Source: Rhizophagus sp. LPA8_4_AMF
Taxonomy: Eukaryota; Glomeromycota; Glomeromycetes; Glomerales; Glomeraceae
Direction: 5' to 3'
Assembly (NCBI GenBank): GCA_021464525.1
Contig: JADRCO010000744.1
Location: 1-27,183, forward strand
Length of the DNA: 27,183 nt
Shown: piece by piece, positions 18,936 through 27,183 of the stretch
Layout: the number at the start of each line of letters is the position of its first letter
How positions within the stretch are numbered: position 1 is the first letter of the stretch
Translations under genes and position numbers: made by a program
Notes under the pieces: model-generated
What the model was told of the DNA's origin: nothing
Database searches by the model: none
What the model saw: the letters and a program-made list of their open reading frames with translations, nothing else

Positions 18936-19049
18936 TACATAATATGCGATCGATCTAGACGAAAATGATACAAAAGATGGTGGTGCCTTGTGAATATCCT
19001 AAAGGTTCTGCAAGTACCGGGCATACAATTATAGTGATTTATTCCCGAC

Positions 19050-19405
19050 CAGTGCTTAATATAGATGATAAAATTCCGACAAAATCCGGAATTTTTAAAA
19101 AATCCCCGGTAAAAATTTCTTGAAACGGATTTTTTTTCGGGAAAATTTTACTATCAACGGCTGTAAAAACTCTTGCATATCGGCAAGTATTATATAGATA
19201 AATTACTTGACAAAAAAAAATTAAAATAATAGTTTAAATGTTCTGTTTTATATGCAAAAGATAAATGTTTAGAAAAGAAAGTAACTGTAATATGATATTT
19301 GCTTAAAAATTAATAAATTTTATGTTGTCCCAGATCCTCAGCCGGTAAAATATTTTTTATACCGGACTCTTAGCCGGTAAAATTCAAATTTTATTTTAAG
19401 CACTG
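19050..19405. mobile_element. Non-autonomous hAT-type transposon with 8-bp target duplication
   Basis: The element starts CAGTGCTTAATATAG and ends TTTTATTTTAAGCACTG, so the termini are inverted repeats of CAGTGCTTAA plus a looser A/T-rich extension. It is flanked by a perfect 8-bp direct repeat TTCCCGAC (19042-19049 and 19406-19413). CAGTG-type termini plus an 8-bp duplication are the hallmark of the hAT superfamily (established knowledge). At 356 bp with no transposase frame it is a MITE. Inside are several CCGGTAAAA or CCGGAATTT motifs that may be subterminal transposase sites. Confidence 0.85.
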
Positions 19406-19413
19406 TTCCCGAC

Positions 19414-20399
19414 GCTACTTTCTGTATTCGTAACAATACTTGATTTCAATATATCAATAATTTAAAGTGAGTTAAAGTATGATGCGGGTCATGTACCCGA
19501 ATTTCATAGGTTTGATGGGTTTTATTACTGATAGAGGACTTTTTAATATTTATATAACAATCAATGTATTGTACGTGTGATGTCTGAGATATTTGTTATA
19601 TTGCGAAAGCGGAGGCAGAGTGTCGTACATGATGTAATGTGGCCTGAAAACCACGTATCAAGATTTAGATCGTTTGTTCAGAAGTATATTGATTTTGAAA
19701 TTGATTTAAATGAAATATTTGATTACATGATTTGAGGCTTCAAATATTCACATGAGATTATGGCTAAAAAAAAAAAAAAAATATCAGCTCCGAATGAACT
19801 ATAATTTAGGCCGGGATTAAAATATTATTATTCCAAAATTTTGTATTAATTCTGGTAGTTCCAGCCTAAGTTAACCGTACCGGATACGGGGAAAATATGT
19901 ATCATTACAATAATGATAAAGCTACGGATCGAAATAACTACGATTTAAATTTTAAATTTGTAGCGTGGCATTACTGTGTTAATAATCCTGTGAAAATTAA
20001 TTAATACAAGTTAGGGTAACGGTAGTCTCGTTTTCGTTGTTAATATAATATTGTGTATCGGTACTTCATTATTATACATAGGAATTTCATTGCTCCTAAA
20101 AAATCGATTGAGTATCTGACTTAATTGGTCAATTTAGATTGATCAAAATTAACAACTGAAATTAATAAAATGTTTTTTTCACTTTCCTGAGTTTTCAGAT
20201 TTTAAATAATAACATTTACACGCATTTGACATCATCAATCGATCAATTTTAAAATTTTGGGAATACCTTACCTGCTAGGTTTAACGTTGTCGTGTCATGG
20301 CTTATTGAATTTTGTTTCTAACTCACAATTTTCGCATTTGCAGAAATATGGCGCAGATGATTTTAAATTGTTTTGTTCTGGGTGATACTTATGATCGCT
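19414..20399. other. Intergenic region, one short open frame
   Basis: Moderately AT-rich sequence with no recognised gene. It contains a small frame at 19580-19735 (separate entry), a CGGGT/ACCCG hairpin at about 19485-19499 and an A run near 19765. Nothing else is identifiable. Confidence 0.5.
19580..19735 (+). CDS. Possible 51-residue protein or relic exon, unrecognised
   Basis: The ATG frame begins MSEIFVILRKRRQ, continues with HDVMWPENHVSRF and ends FDYMI before TGA. It is GC-richer than its surroundings and has a balanced amino-acid composition including Trp, His and Arg, unlike noise frames in this window. No family is recognised. An independent 33-codon frame lies just upstream (about 19480-19580). 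It could be a small gene, a fragment of a decayed gene, or chance: a frame this long is only mildly improbable here. Confidence 0.2.
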   Translation: MSEIFVILRKRRQSVVHDVMWPENHVSRFRSFVQKYIDFEIDLNEIFDYMI

Positions 20400-22145
20400 C
20401 TTTATATTCGATTCAATTGAGAACCTTAATTATAAATTAATGCTGCTTTGTAATATAAAATTTTTATCTCATTTTTGGTAATAAATACAAGTTATAATTA
20501 ATTATAAAACAAAGTAAATTACTTGCATATTTTTATTAGTGCTCTTAAATAAATACCTTTCATAACCGTTTGTGAAAAGCTATTGGTAAATGCAAATATT
20601 GACTGACTTAGGACTATAATTTTTTTTTTATAAAAACAATTCAAAATCTTTATTAGATAATACATGTTGATAGCCTAATAAAGATTATAATTGTTGTATT
20701 TATAATTTAGTTAATATAAAATTCTTATTTATTAATCTTATTTTAAGAATATTTAATTTTAAAATCATTATTTTGCTAAAAAATAATTTATTATTTAGAA
20801 TTATATATTGATAAATTTTTTGGGAATATAAACTCAAATATATTGATTAGATATACAAAATTGTTGTACATAAAACATACGTATAATTCATGAATATGAA
20901 TTGTATATACCACAAATTAGTATTTAAATTATAAACAATTTTTCAAACAAATTTTATTATTTAAAACAATTAAGAATGTATTATTTTACCAATTTGAGTG
21001 ATAATTGATTACTACAATTTCTAATAATATTATTAATAAATATAATAGGAGAACAAGAAATGATCAAAAAGTATAAATATACCTTTTACATCCAGATAAA
21101 ACAATTAATTATTTCTCATTCAATAAGTATAAAATATCTCACAAATTTATTAGATGATTGAAAAAGAATAAAAAGGAAGAAATCATTAGTAACAAAGATA
21201 AAAAGAAATTAATAAAACCAACCAAACCCTAAAAATCAAATATTTTATTCTCATAAGCAATATTGAAGAGCAATATTGTAGATTGTGAAAAAGAAAGTAA
21301 TTTTTACAAGAATATATTTATTTTTGGCTTTATTTCCAAACACAATTTTAAAATCAAAGAGAATTTTGGCTTCTTAATTATTCCAAATATTTTAGAATAT
21401 TAATTTAAATGAACAGATAGAATGAATATCAATAACTTAATATTATATTAATAATAATAATTATTTTTAACTTAGTTGTTTTTTACCTAATCAGATATTC
21501 AGAATGCATATATCTGGGATGATTACTGGTTAAACGTCCTAAAAGTCAATTTTTATGAAGAACAAAGCTATAATAGCCATAAGTTAAAAATTACTCAATT
21601 ATGAATATGATCCATATTCTGATCCACTATTATATATTAATAAGTTAACTCATTAAAGCAAATTATTACGCTATGAGGAGTCCTTTTCTTATATAATTTA
21701 TATAATTTTACACAAAAAGATATTATAGTTTAAAGACCGAATATTAATTATAATTAATACAATAATAGTATAATATAATGGACATTATGTTTCAGATTTT
21801 AAAATTTTATTAAATATGAAAAATAATGTAATTAAGCCATTTTTACTGAAATTTAACCAAATTGAATATAACATTATACTATATTATGTACGGACCTTTT
21901 CATAATTATAATAATTATAATTAAAAACAGCTTTTTTAATGCAAAAATAATATGTTAACTTATTATTTATATTTAAGAGTTGATATTAAATAATAAGTAA
22001 TTTTTATTCTGTTATATTATTAATAAAAGAATGTAATTTTATAAGCCAGAGATATAAGTATAGCAATGTCATATAGTACAAATTATAGTTTTTTATATAC
22101 TTATTATAAACAAATTAGTTCTTCACTAAATATATAACAGCTTTA
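20400..22145. other. Extremely AT-rich stretch, no gene
   Basis: Nearly 1.75 kb of very AT-rich DNA, the most extreme in the window. No domain is visible in any frame. A frame with three in-frame stops (21077-21403) looks weakly protein-like but is near what chance gives here. No repeats with clear ends were found. Confidence 0.6.
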
Positions 22146-22313
22146 TTAAGCAATAAAGATTGCCCAGCCATACTCATACACATCATTCTTATAATGTCCA
22201 ATGGAATTGGGCGATGATGGATGAGTTAGTTGACATAAGATGTGATAGGAATCACGCCTACCATAATACGAATGGTAGAAGCCGCCATGAATTCTGGGAC
22301 ACTGTTGCCAATA
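22146..22313 (-). pseudogene. Fragment resembling protein farnesyltransferase beta subunit
   Basis: An island much richer in G+C than its surroundings carries a 55-codon minus-strand frame: YWQQCPRIHGGF, then GRRDSYHILCQL, ending in ATCTTTATTGCT and TAA. The spacing GG-x9-D-x-YH equals that of the farnesyltransferase beta segment GGLxDKPGxxxDxYHTxYxLSGLS (established knowledge), in which the Asp and His lie at the zinc and substrate site. The fragment lacks RDKPG and LSG, has a stop just upstream and no companion exons, so it would be a relic. The same DNA can form several hairpins (22172-22226, 22242-22255, 22258-22278), so a structured RNA is an alternative. The match is by eye only. Confidence 0.3.
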
Positions 22314-22509
22314 GGTTCATTTTACCATTAAAATTATAAAATCAAATCCTTTTATCTATCCCATTAATTTTATTAACTATTAATAATAAAATAATGAATT
22401 TGATTCTTATGGAAAAAACAAACTATAAATCTATACAAAATAAAAAGAAATATTGAATTTAAACTAAACTTAGGAAAGAATTTTAGAATACACATTACTT
22501 TAAAGAATA

Positions 22510-22812
22510 ATTATATTAAAAACTTTAAACATGGATTTTGCTTGACCTTAATATGATAATGTGTCCAGATGGTATCCACGTTGGCAACAATATTGACCAC
22601 ATTAACGATTATTGGACCATTAGTGCCAAATTTTATGAAGTTCCTTAACAGGAAAAAGTATTAGTAATTATAAAAGGGTAACAAATTGGAGGTATATTTA
22701 TTATGACGATGGTGAAGGTGAAAAATATTTTCAGAACAAATAGAAAAATAAAAAAAAAAGTAATGTTTATAGCGTCGGAGTGTTACTTTGGGAACAGTAT
22801 ATCAAATTAAAC
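22510..22812 (+). pseudogene. Decayed protein kinase fragment
   Basis: At 22756-22794 the plus strand reads KSNVYSVGVLLWE, the subdomain IX signature of the tyrosine-kinase-like families common in these fungi (normally KSDVYSVGVLLWE), with the usually invariant Asp changed to Asn. The sequence then runs out of similarity and stops. Upstream, GATTTTGCTTGA at about 22533 could be a broken DFG region and FYEVP near 22635 a remnant of the activation segment, but frames change and stops intervene. It is clearly not functional. It is unrelated in position and subfamily to the kinase locus at 2733-5571. Confidence 0.5.
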
Positions 22813-22866
22813 TTACTTATCAAGCTGGGTATTTTCTAAATAGAACATGCAATATTAAAGGAATGT

Positions 22867-24108
22867 TTATTCTTTGATAACTTCCTCTTTAAATTGAGCA
22901 TCACAATAATCAAATGCAATTAAATCTTCAGCATTCTTAATAAGTGAATTTGCTCCATGATGATATAAATATTTTGCACAATCTAAATGTTCTGAAATAC
23001 AGCCTAAAAAATATTTAAACCAATTATTATTAATTTATTTGTAGAAAATAATATACACAAAAATTTAATACAATAAAAATAATAAACAATAATTATAAAA
23101 TCTTCATAACATACTATAATGTAGAGGTGTTTCTTTTTCTTCATCAGACTAATAAAAACAATGAAAATAAATACATATAATAAAACATACAATAATTAAA
23201 TAAGTCATTATAAATTTAATTAATAATTACCAATATATTTACATCTACTCCTTTTTCAATCAACAATTTTACAATTTCCAAATAGCCACGATCACTTGCC
23301 CAATGTAAAAGCGTTAATCCCTATAAAATAGTTTAAAAAACAATGAATTTTCATAAAAAAAAATAATAAATTTAGAAATTAGATGGTCATACTTGATCAT
23401 CTTTTGCATTTACATCTACTTCACCCGAATCCAAAATTTTCTTTACTGCTGCAGTGTCACCTTTCTTTGTATATGAAAAAATATCATTTCTAAAAATATA
23501 GATTAAATTAATTATATTTTTTACTGGTAAAATTAAATTGGGATACAAACTCATCATTATCCTCCTCCTCTTCTTCATAAGACATTGTAGAAACATATTT
23601 CATTCTTTCTTGTTGTGAATTATTCTCTTTATTCTTTAAATATATTAACCAAGTTAATCCGAATAATCCAAATGATCTTTTAAAAAAAAGCCTTCATCTT
23701 TTTTAATTACCTTTTCTTTAGCTACATCTTCAATAGAAATATCGTCCAATTGATCTCTATTCCAACCAACATTTGCTTTTTCAACAATTTCAACATACAT
23801 TTGCATGGCTTCTTCAGTTGGAGTATTTTCGACTTCTTTCCATGCATCCCATTTAGCTCTTGCTCTAATTTCCCATAAAGATGGTTTTGCTGTATCAACT
23901 TTACCTGCTGTTACAACTTTATAATAACCATAAAGCTGTTTTTTTTTTAAGAAAAAAAAAAAAAATATTATGTATAATAATATTAATAAAAAGGATAGTT
24001 TATTTTACTTACTTTAAGTTTAATCTCATTAGATACATTAATTTCGGGATGATTATTAAGAAATGTATAGGCTGAAGTAAACTGTTCTTCTAAACTTGAA
24101 TCAGCCAT
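22867..24108 (-). CDS. Acyl-CoA-binding domain protein with ankyrin repeats (ACBD6-like), seven exons
   Basis: Exons 24108-24013, 23935-23711, 23633-23551, 23489-23393, 23320-23231, 23148-23115 and 23003-22867 join in frame into 253 residues; all introns are GT-AG. Residues 5-90 form an acyl-CoA-binding domain. The ligand residues Y34, Y37, K38, K60 and Y79 sit exactly six positions after their counterparts in mammalian ACBP (Y28, Y31, K32, K54, Y73). After an acidic linker (EEEEEDNDE) come ankyrin repeats: GDTAAVKKILDSGEVDVNA, GLTLLHWASDRGYLEIVKLL and TPLHYSCISEHLDCAKYLYH. This matches ACBD6 in order and size. Such proteins bind long-chain acyl-CoA in the cytosol and may tether partners by the ankyrin part. 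Intron 2 (77 bp) ends in AAG, not CAG or TAG. If retained, translation stops at 23654-23656, leaving an ACB-only protein of about 125 residues. Start chosen at the first ATG before the domain. Confidence 0.85.
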
Positions 24109-24305
24109 ACTGAAAATTTAAAAAAGAAAAATTTAGTTCAATGTTGATCCGTTGAAAATTATTTATTACATTTATTAGTATATTAGTACCACCCAAATGA
24201 TGTCACATGCCACACGACATATTTTTGCAGGCGTTACAAATTAAACGTTTAACGATCAAAAGACAGCGCTTTAATTACATTCACTAAATTTATATAACAA
24301 TTAAC

Positions 24306-24383
24306 TACGGGCACAAAAGTTTTCTAAATATATTGTTTAGATATGATACATCTTTGTGTCTCTATTCCGGTATTGTGCTCGTA
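24306..24383. repeat. Small nested inverted repeat, 78 bp
   Basis: TACGGGCACAA (24306-24316) and TTGTGCTCGTA (24373-24383) are reverse complements at 10 of 11 positions. Inside, TCTAAA and TTTAGA pair across 7 nt. It lies about 200 bp upstream of the ACBP/ankyrin start, so it could be a MITE remnant or a promoter palindrome. Confidence 0.45.
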
Positions 24384-24610
24384 ATTACGTGAAGTATGAT
24401 CATCAAAGATCATCACTGTCGTACAGCAACAATATATTTCGTTTTTTTTTTGAAAAAAATCCATTCTGTCCCAGCTATTAACTATTTATCGTTAATATCT
24501 ATTTTATATGCAATAAAAATTTCTACTAAAATATTTTTAAATTACCTTTATAATAGAATTTTGCGCTCAATACTCTTCTTAAATAAATATAAGGGTAGGA
24601 TAACTTTTAT

Positions 24611-24687
24611 AATTTATTTTAATGGCAATAATTTATTTTAATGACAATAATTTATTTTAATGACAATAATTTATTTTTAATGATAAT
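24611..24687. repeat. Four-copy 19-bp tandem repeat
   Basis: The unit AATTTATTTTAATGACAAT occurs four times head to tail. Copy 1 has GGC for GAC, copies 2 and 3 are identical, and copy 4 has one extra T and GATAAT. It is a typical minisatellite and likely polymorphic between strains. Confidence 0.8.
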
Positions 24688-25258
24688 TTTAGCTGATTTA
24701 TTAATTTCTTTATATACAAATTATTTCGTTTGGTAATCACAAATCATGAACAGTCATCAAGATAACAAAGAATATTATCCACCAAAATTAAGAACAAAAT
24801 TTAAGACAATGGTTTCGGAACATAGTAATTAGATTTAATTTTTTGAAATTGGTATTAAACAAATATTTCATATGTATTAAAAAAATCTCGTAAAATAATA
24901 TAATAAAATGATAAAAAATGATAAAATAAAATTTTATAATAAAAAATTCGAATGTATTATTTTTATTATGTTTTTATAAGTAATTTAAACTATAGCGTAA
25001 TAAATTTTTTTTTGTTTTTAAAAACTTTTTTTGATAATTTAGACAGGCAATGACAAACCAACGAAAAAAAAAAAAAAAAAAATTTTTAAAAAAATACTTA
25101 ATAAATATTCTACTTTTAAAGTAACATTATAACAGTGTAAAAGAATTTTTTTTTTTTTTCGTTCCTATAATTAAAATGAAATATATATATATATTTATAT
25201 ATTAGAAAAGTACTGTATATTCGGTATTTTTTCATGAGCTGTGATTTACGGTTAGTCT

Positions 25259-25419
25259 TGAGTCAGTGTAACCCAATTAATAACTCAGATTTTCGTGCCT
25301 AGCCGATTATATAAACACTATAAACAATTATACTATCAGATTTATATAAAGTCAGAGTATATGTGAGTCATGTAGATAAATTTTTTTTCTCACGATTAAT
25401 ACGCGTCCTTATGACTCAC
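25259..25419. promoter_or_regulatory. Cluster of three TGA(G/C)TCA sites
   Basis: TGAGTCA at 25259-25265 and 25364-25370 and TGACTCA at 25412-25418 are perfect AP-1/GCN4-type bZIP sites. The last two sit in 9-bp inverted-repeat arms, GTGAGTCAT (25363-25371) and ATGACTCAC (25411-25419). Only one other TGA(G/C)TCA was noticed in the window, near 2161 in a simple repeat. No gene start is adjacent: the nearest, at 24108, lies about 1.15 kb away in the correct orientation. Confidence 0.4.
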
Positions 25420-25836
25420 AAAAATGTATATCTTTTATGAAAACTGTATATTAAACTAATAAGAAAATATTGGTTAAAAGCTAAGTATTTTGTAATTTTT
25501 AAAATACACTTATTTTACTATAGTTATAGAAAAAGTTTTTATTATGTGAGGTTTCGGAGGTAAGGATCGTATTGCCGAAAATTACTCGAAAGAGTATCAG
25601 TAAAGTTTACACGAATACGTCTCCGAGCACAGTAGTTAGAAATGTATTATAGTTATTTTACCAGTATTTTCTTGTTTACTTCAAGCCTTTTTTGTTGGAC
25701 CTGATATAAAGTCTATTGATTCCGGATGAGGTTTCAATTATGTACCTTTCCTTATAACAGTCTTCAAAAAAACTTGTTTGTGGCAAGCAAATCTGGTAAA
25801 AAGTAGTTTTGATAAAAATATTTTATAAATTTTTAA

Positions 25837-25870
25837 GTCATGTATTTGTATGTGTCATGTATTTGTATGT
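25837..25870. repeat. Direct duplication of 17 bp
   Basis: GTCATGTATTTGTATGT occurs twice in perfect tandem (25837-25853 and 25854-25870). It is a short tandem duplication without evident function. Confidence 0.75.
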
Positions 25871-25928
25871 TAGAAATATAGAAATATACTTATCAATTTA
25901 TTTAATTTATATTAGGTTATTAATCTAA

Positions 25929-26262
25929 TCAAGCAAGAACTTCTACGACTACAATTCCAATTGGATCTTGAAGAATTTCTACTTTGGACTCGGGAAACTA
26001 AGCTTAATACTTAATTAATGTAAAAAATAAATAAAATTAAAATTAAACATTATTAAATTAAAAATCAAGGTTTCCGTTCTTAAATTTACTTTATTTACTT
26101 TTTCAATAATAACATCATCCGTTAAGAAATCATCGTGTACATGATATATTTATTAATTTATTTATTAAATGCTTTGTTAAAAGCACATATAAAGTATTGA
26201 GGCTCAACGCCTACATTGCCTATATTAACCATAAAGTTGGAAGCTTTCAATAAAGACGTTAC
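25929..26262 (-). pseudogene. C-terminal exons of an unrecognised gene, probably decayed
   Basis: Three coding-like pieces lie in order on the minus strand. Block 1 (26262-26158) reads SLLKASNFMVNIGNVGVEP, then QYFICAFNKAFNK and a stop. Block 2 (about 26146-26099) reads YHVHDDFLTDDVIIEK and ends at a GTAAAT donor. Block 3 (25997-25929), after a TAG acceptor, reads FPESKVEILQDPIGIVVVE and then VLA before TGA. Blocks 2 and 3 splice in phase 0 across a 101-bp intron. Blocks 1 and 2 have no usable splice pair between them and are in different frames, so I infer a frameshifted or partial gene. I do not recognise the family. No convincing upstream exons are seen to the window end. Confidence 0.35.
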
Positions 26263-27183
26263 TGATTATTAATTATAAAAAAGATAAATGAAAATATGTT
26301 ATCTTGAAACATTATTGACGTGACATATATCTTAAAAAAAAATGAAAAAATGAAAAGGTTTGACCATGTTTTAATCGATCATTACACGCTTAATAAGAGA
26401 AATAAATTTATTTTTATAAGACGTGTGAAAAATTTGTGAAACGTTTTTATTTTTACTAATTCCAATACGAGGATTTAATTTTTAATTTTGCATACTGTGT
26501 ATCGTCGAAAAAAGGATTTTATTTTTACCGTATTAAAAAAGGAAAAGAATTCTTTTCGTAAAAGTATCGTATTTATTAGAACGATCGACGTGATGGGGGA
26601 CGTGTACCAATGTATTTCGTTATTGAATCCAGAAAATACTTGAGGGTGTAGGAAATGGTGCGACCAAATAATCTTAACAGAACAAAATATTTTTCGATTT
26701 AATTGTTTAATTTTTTTTTAATTTTAGAGCGAAATTATTACTCAAAATATTGAATTATTTATAATTTGGACTATGCAATTTATTTTTAATTATATAAAAA
26801 CTCGAGTGATTATACCAAAGTATACTCATCAAATTATTTTTGTATATTCATTTAGTATCTTAAACAAAGCAAATTTTCTCTCGCAATTTTACTAATATAC
26901 TGTACATTTTTTACTAAAAAATGCTGAAAGTGTACGCTTCGAAAATTAAAATTATTGACTTGTCAATCATATTGACCTGAATTTGACTCTACCAATTAAT
27001 CCGATTAATCAAAAAAATACCTATAAAATTAAAGAACACCGATGTATGAGTAACACGGGTCACTGTAACGATTAATTAGCAAAAGGAAATTTATAAATAA
27101 TCTAATCTGTCTATCAAGAAAACGAATAGGAATTAAGGAATTTAACGTCACCCTTATTAGGGACCGCCAATCAGATACTAACT
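26263..27183. other. Terminal intergenic region, nothing recognised
   Basis: AT-rich DNA with no clear gene. A minus-strand open stretch at about 26480-26680 is long but lacks an ATG and any motif. Weak similarity of TTAATCCGATTAATC at about 26996 to the hairpin at 18907 was noted but is too short to interpret. Confidence 0.5.

Larger units (their letters stand above)
16799..19049. other. Gene-poor zone with short transposons and palindromes
   Basis: No gene recognised. It starts with the phosphatase 3' region and then contains the palindromic elements listed separately at 17184, 17489, 18626 and 18897. A motif related to the hairpins elsewhere, GGAGCGTAGCGAAGG, lies at about 18396-18410. 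Remaining sequence is AT-rich with no codon-like blocks. Confidence 0.6.
24109..25928. other. Intergenic region with short repeats and AP-1-type sites
   Basis: Upstream of the ACBP/ankyrin gene. It holds a small palindromic element (24306-24383), a 19-bp tandem repeat (24611-24687), A and T homopolymer runs at about 25063-25082 and 25147-25160, an AT dinucleotide run near 25183, a site cluster at 25259-25419 and a 17-bp duplication (25837-25870). A GC-richer stretch at about 25550-25630 contains open codons (GGKDRIAENYSKEYQ) but hits a stop. No gene is recognised. Confidence 0.5.

Noticed and set aside
21077..21403. Protein-like frame with three in-frame stops
   Set aside because: In such AT-rich DNA three stops in 109 codons is only modestly below expectation, and no domain is recognisable.
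23387..23596. 69-codon minus-strand frame as an independent gene
   Set aside because: Its end matches exon 4 of the ACBP/ankyrin gene, but its start reads intron 3 and exon 3 in the wrong frame.
23654..23690. Frameshift in a T8 run hiding a membrane segment (GLFGLTWLIYL) in the ACBP/ankyrin gene
   Set aside because: A 77-bp GT-AG intron (23710 to 23634) removes this stretch and joins exons in phase 0, so no frameshift is needed.

Overview
The window looks like nuclear DNA of an arbuscular mycorrhizal fungus, most likely Rhizophagus or a close relative. The evidence is strong A+T richness, short GT-AG introns of about 60-115 bp, and two protein types typical of the large expanded families of those genomes: a TKL-like kinase with a Cys-rich leader and the signature ITQDPETKNYMMVL, and a leucine-rich F-box protein. 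The assignment is inference from family style; no search was run.

Left part (1-5.6 kb): a decayed coding stretch of unknown origin (458-1088), two small non-autonomous transposons (1186-1377 and 2259-2428), then a minus-strand kinase locus (5571 to 2733). In that locus the exon carrying the Cys motif and the kinase N-lobe occurs four times in tandem before a single kinase C-lobe exon. The first copy is broken. The other three join in frame with the C-lobe exon into a predicted 685-residue protein whose catalytic HRD motif reads HQV.

Middle part (7.5-16.8 kb): the best-preserved genes. These are an F-box protein (7509-8954, +), a CREB/ATF-like bZIP factor (12245-13189, +) with ACGT-core bZIP sites in its upstream DNA, a ketopantoate-reductase-like protein with one intron (14987 to 13625, -) and a classical protein tyrosine phosphatase (15812-16798, +). 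The bZIP and reductase genes converge. The reductase and phosphatase genes diverge from a region full of homopolymer tracts.

Right part (16.8-27.2 kb): a gene-poor zone holding several palindromic or terminal-inverted-repeat elements, including a 356-bp hAT-type element with a perfect 8-bp target duplication (19050-19405). After nearly 2 kb of extremely AT-rich DNA come a GC-richer relic resembling a protein farnesyltransferase beta subunit and a fragment of another kinase. Then there is a seven-exon acyl-CoA-binding/ankyrin gene (24108 to 22867, -) that resembles ACBD6. The last 3 kb hold short repeats, a cluster of three AP-1/GCN4-type sites and two coding-like blocks on the minus strand that I cannot name.

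The genes are independent eukaryotic loci, not an operon. No rRNA, tRNA, CRISPR or phage-like feature was recognised.
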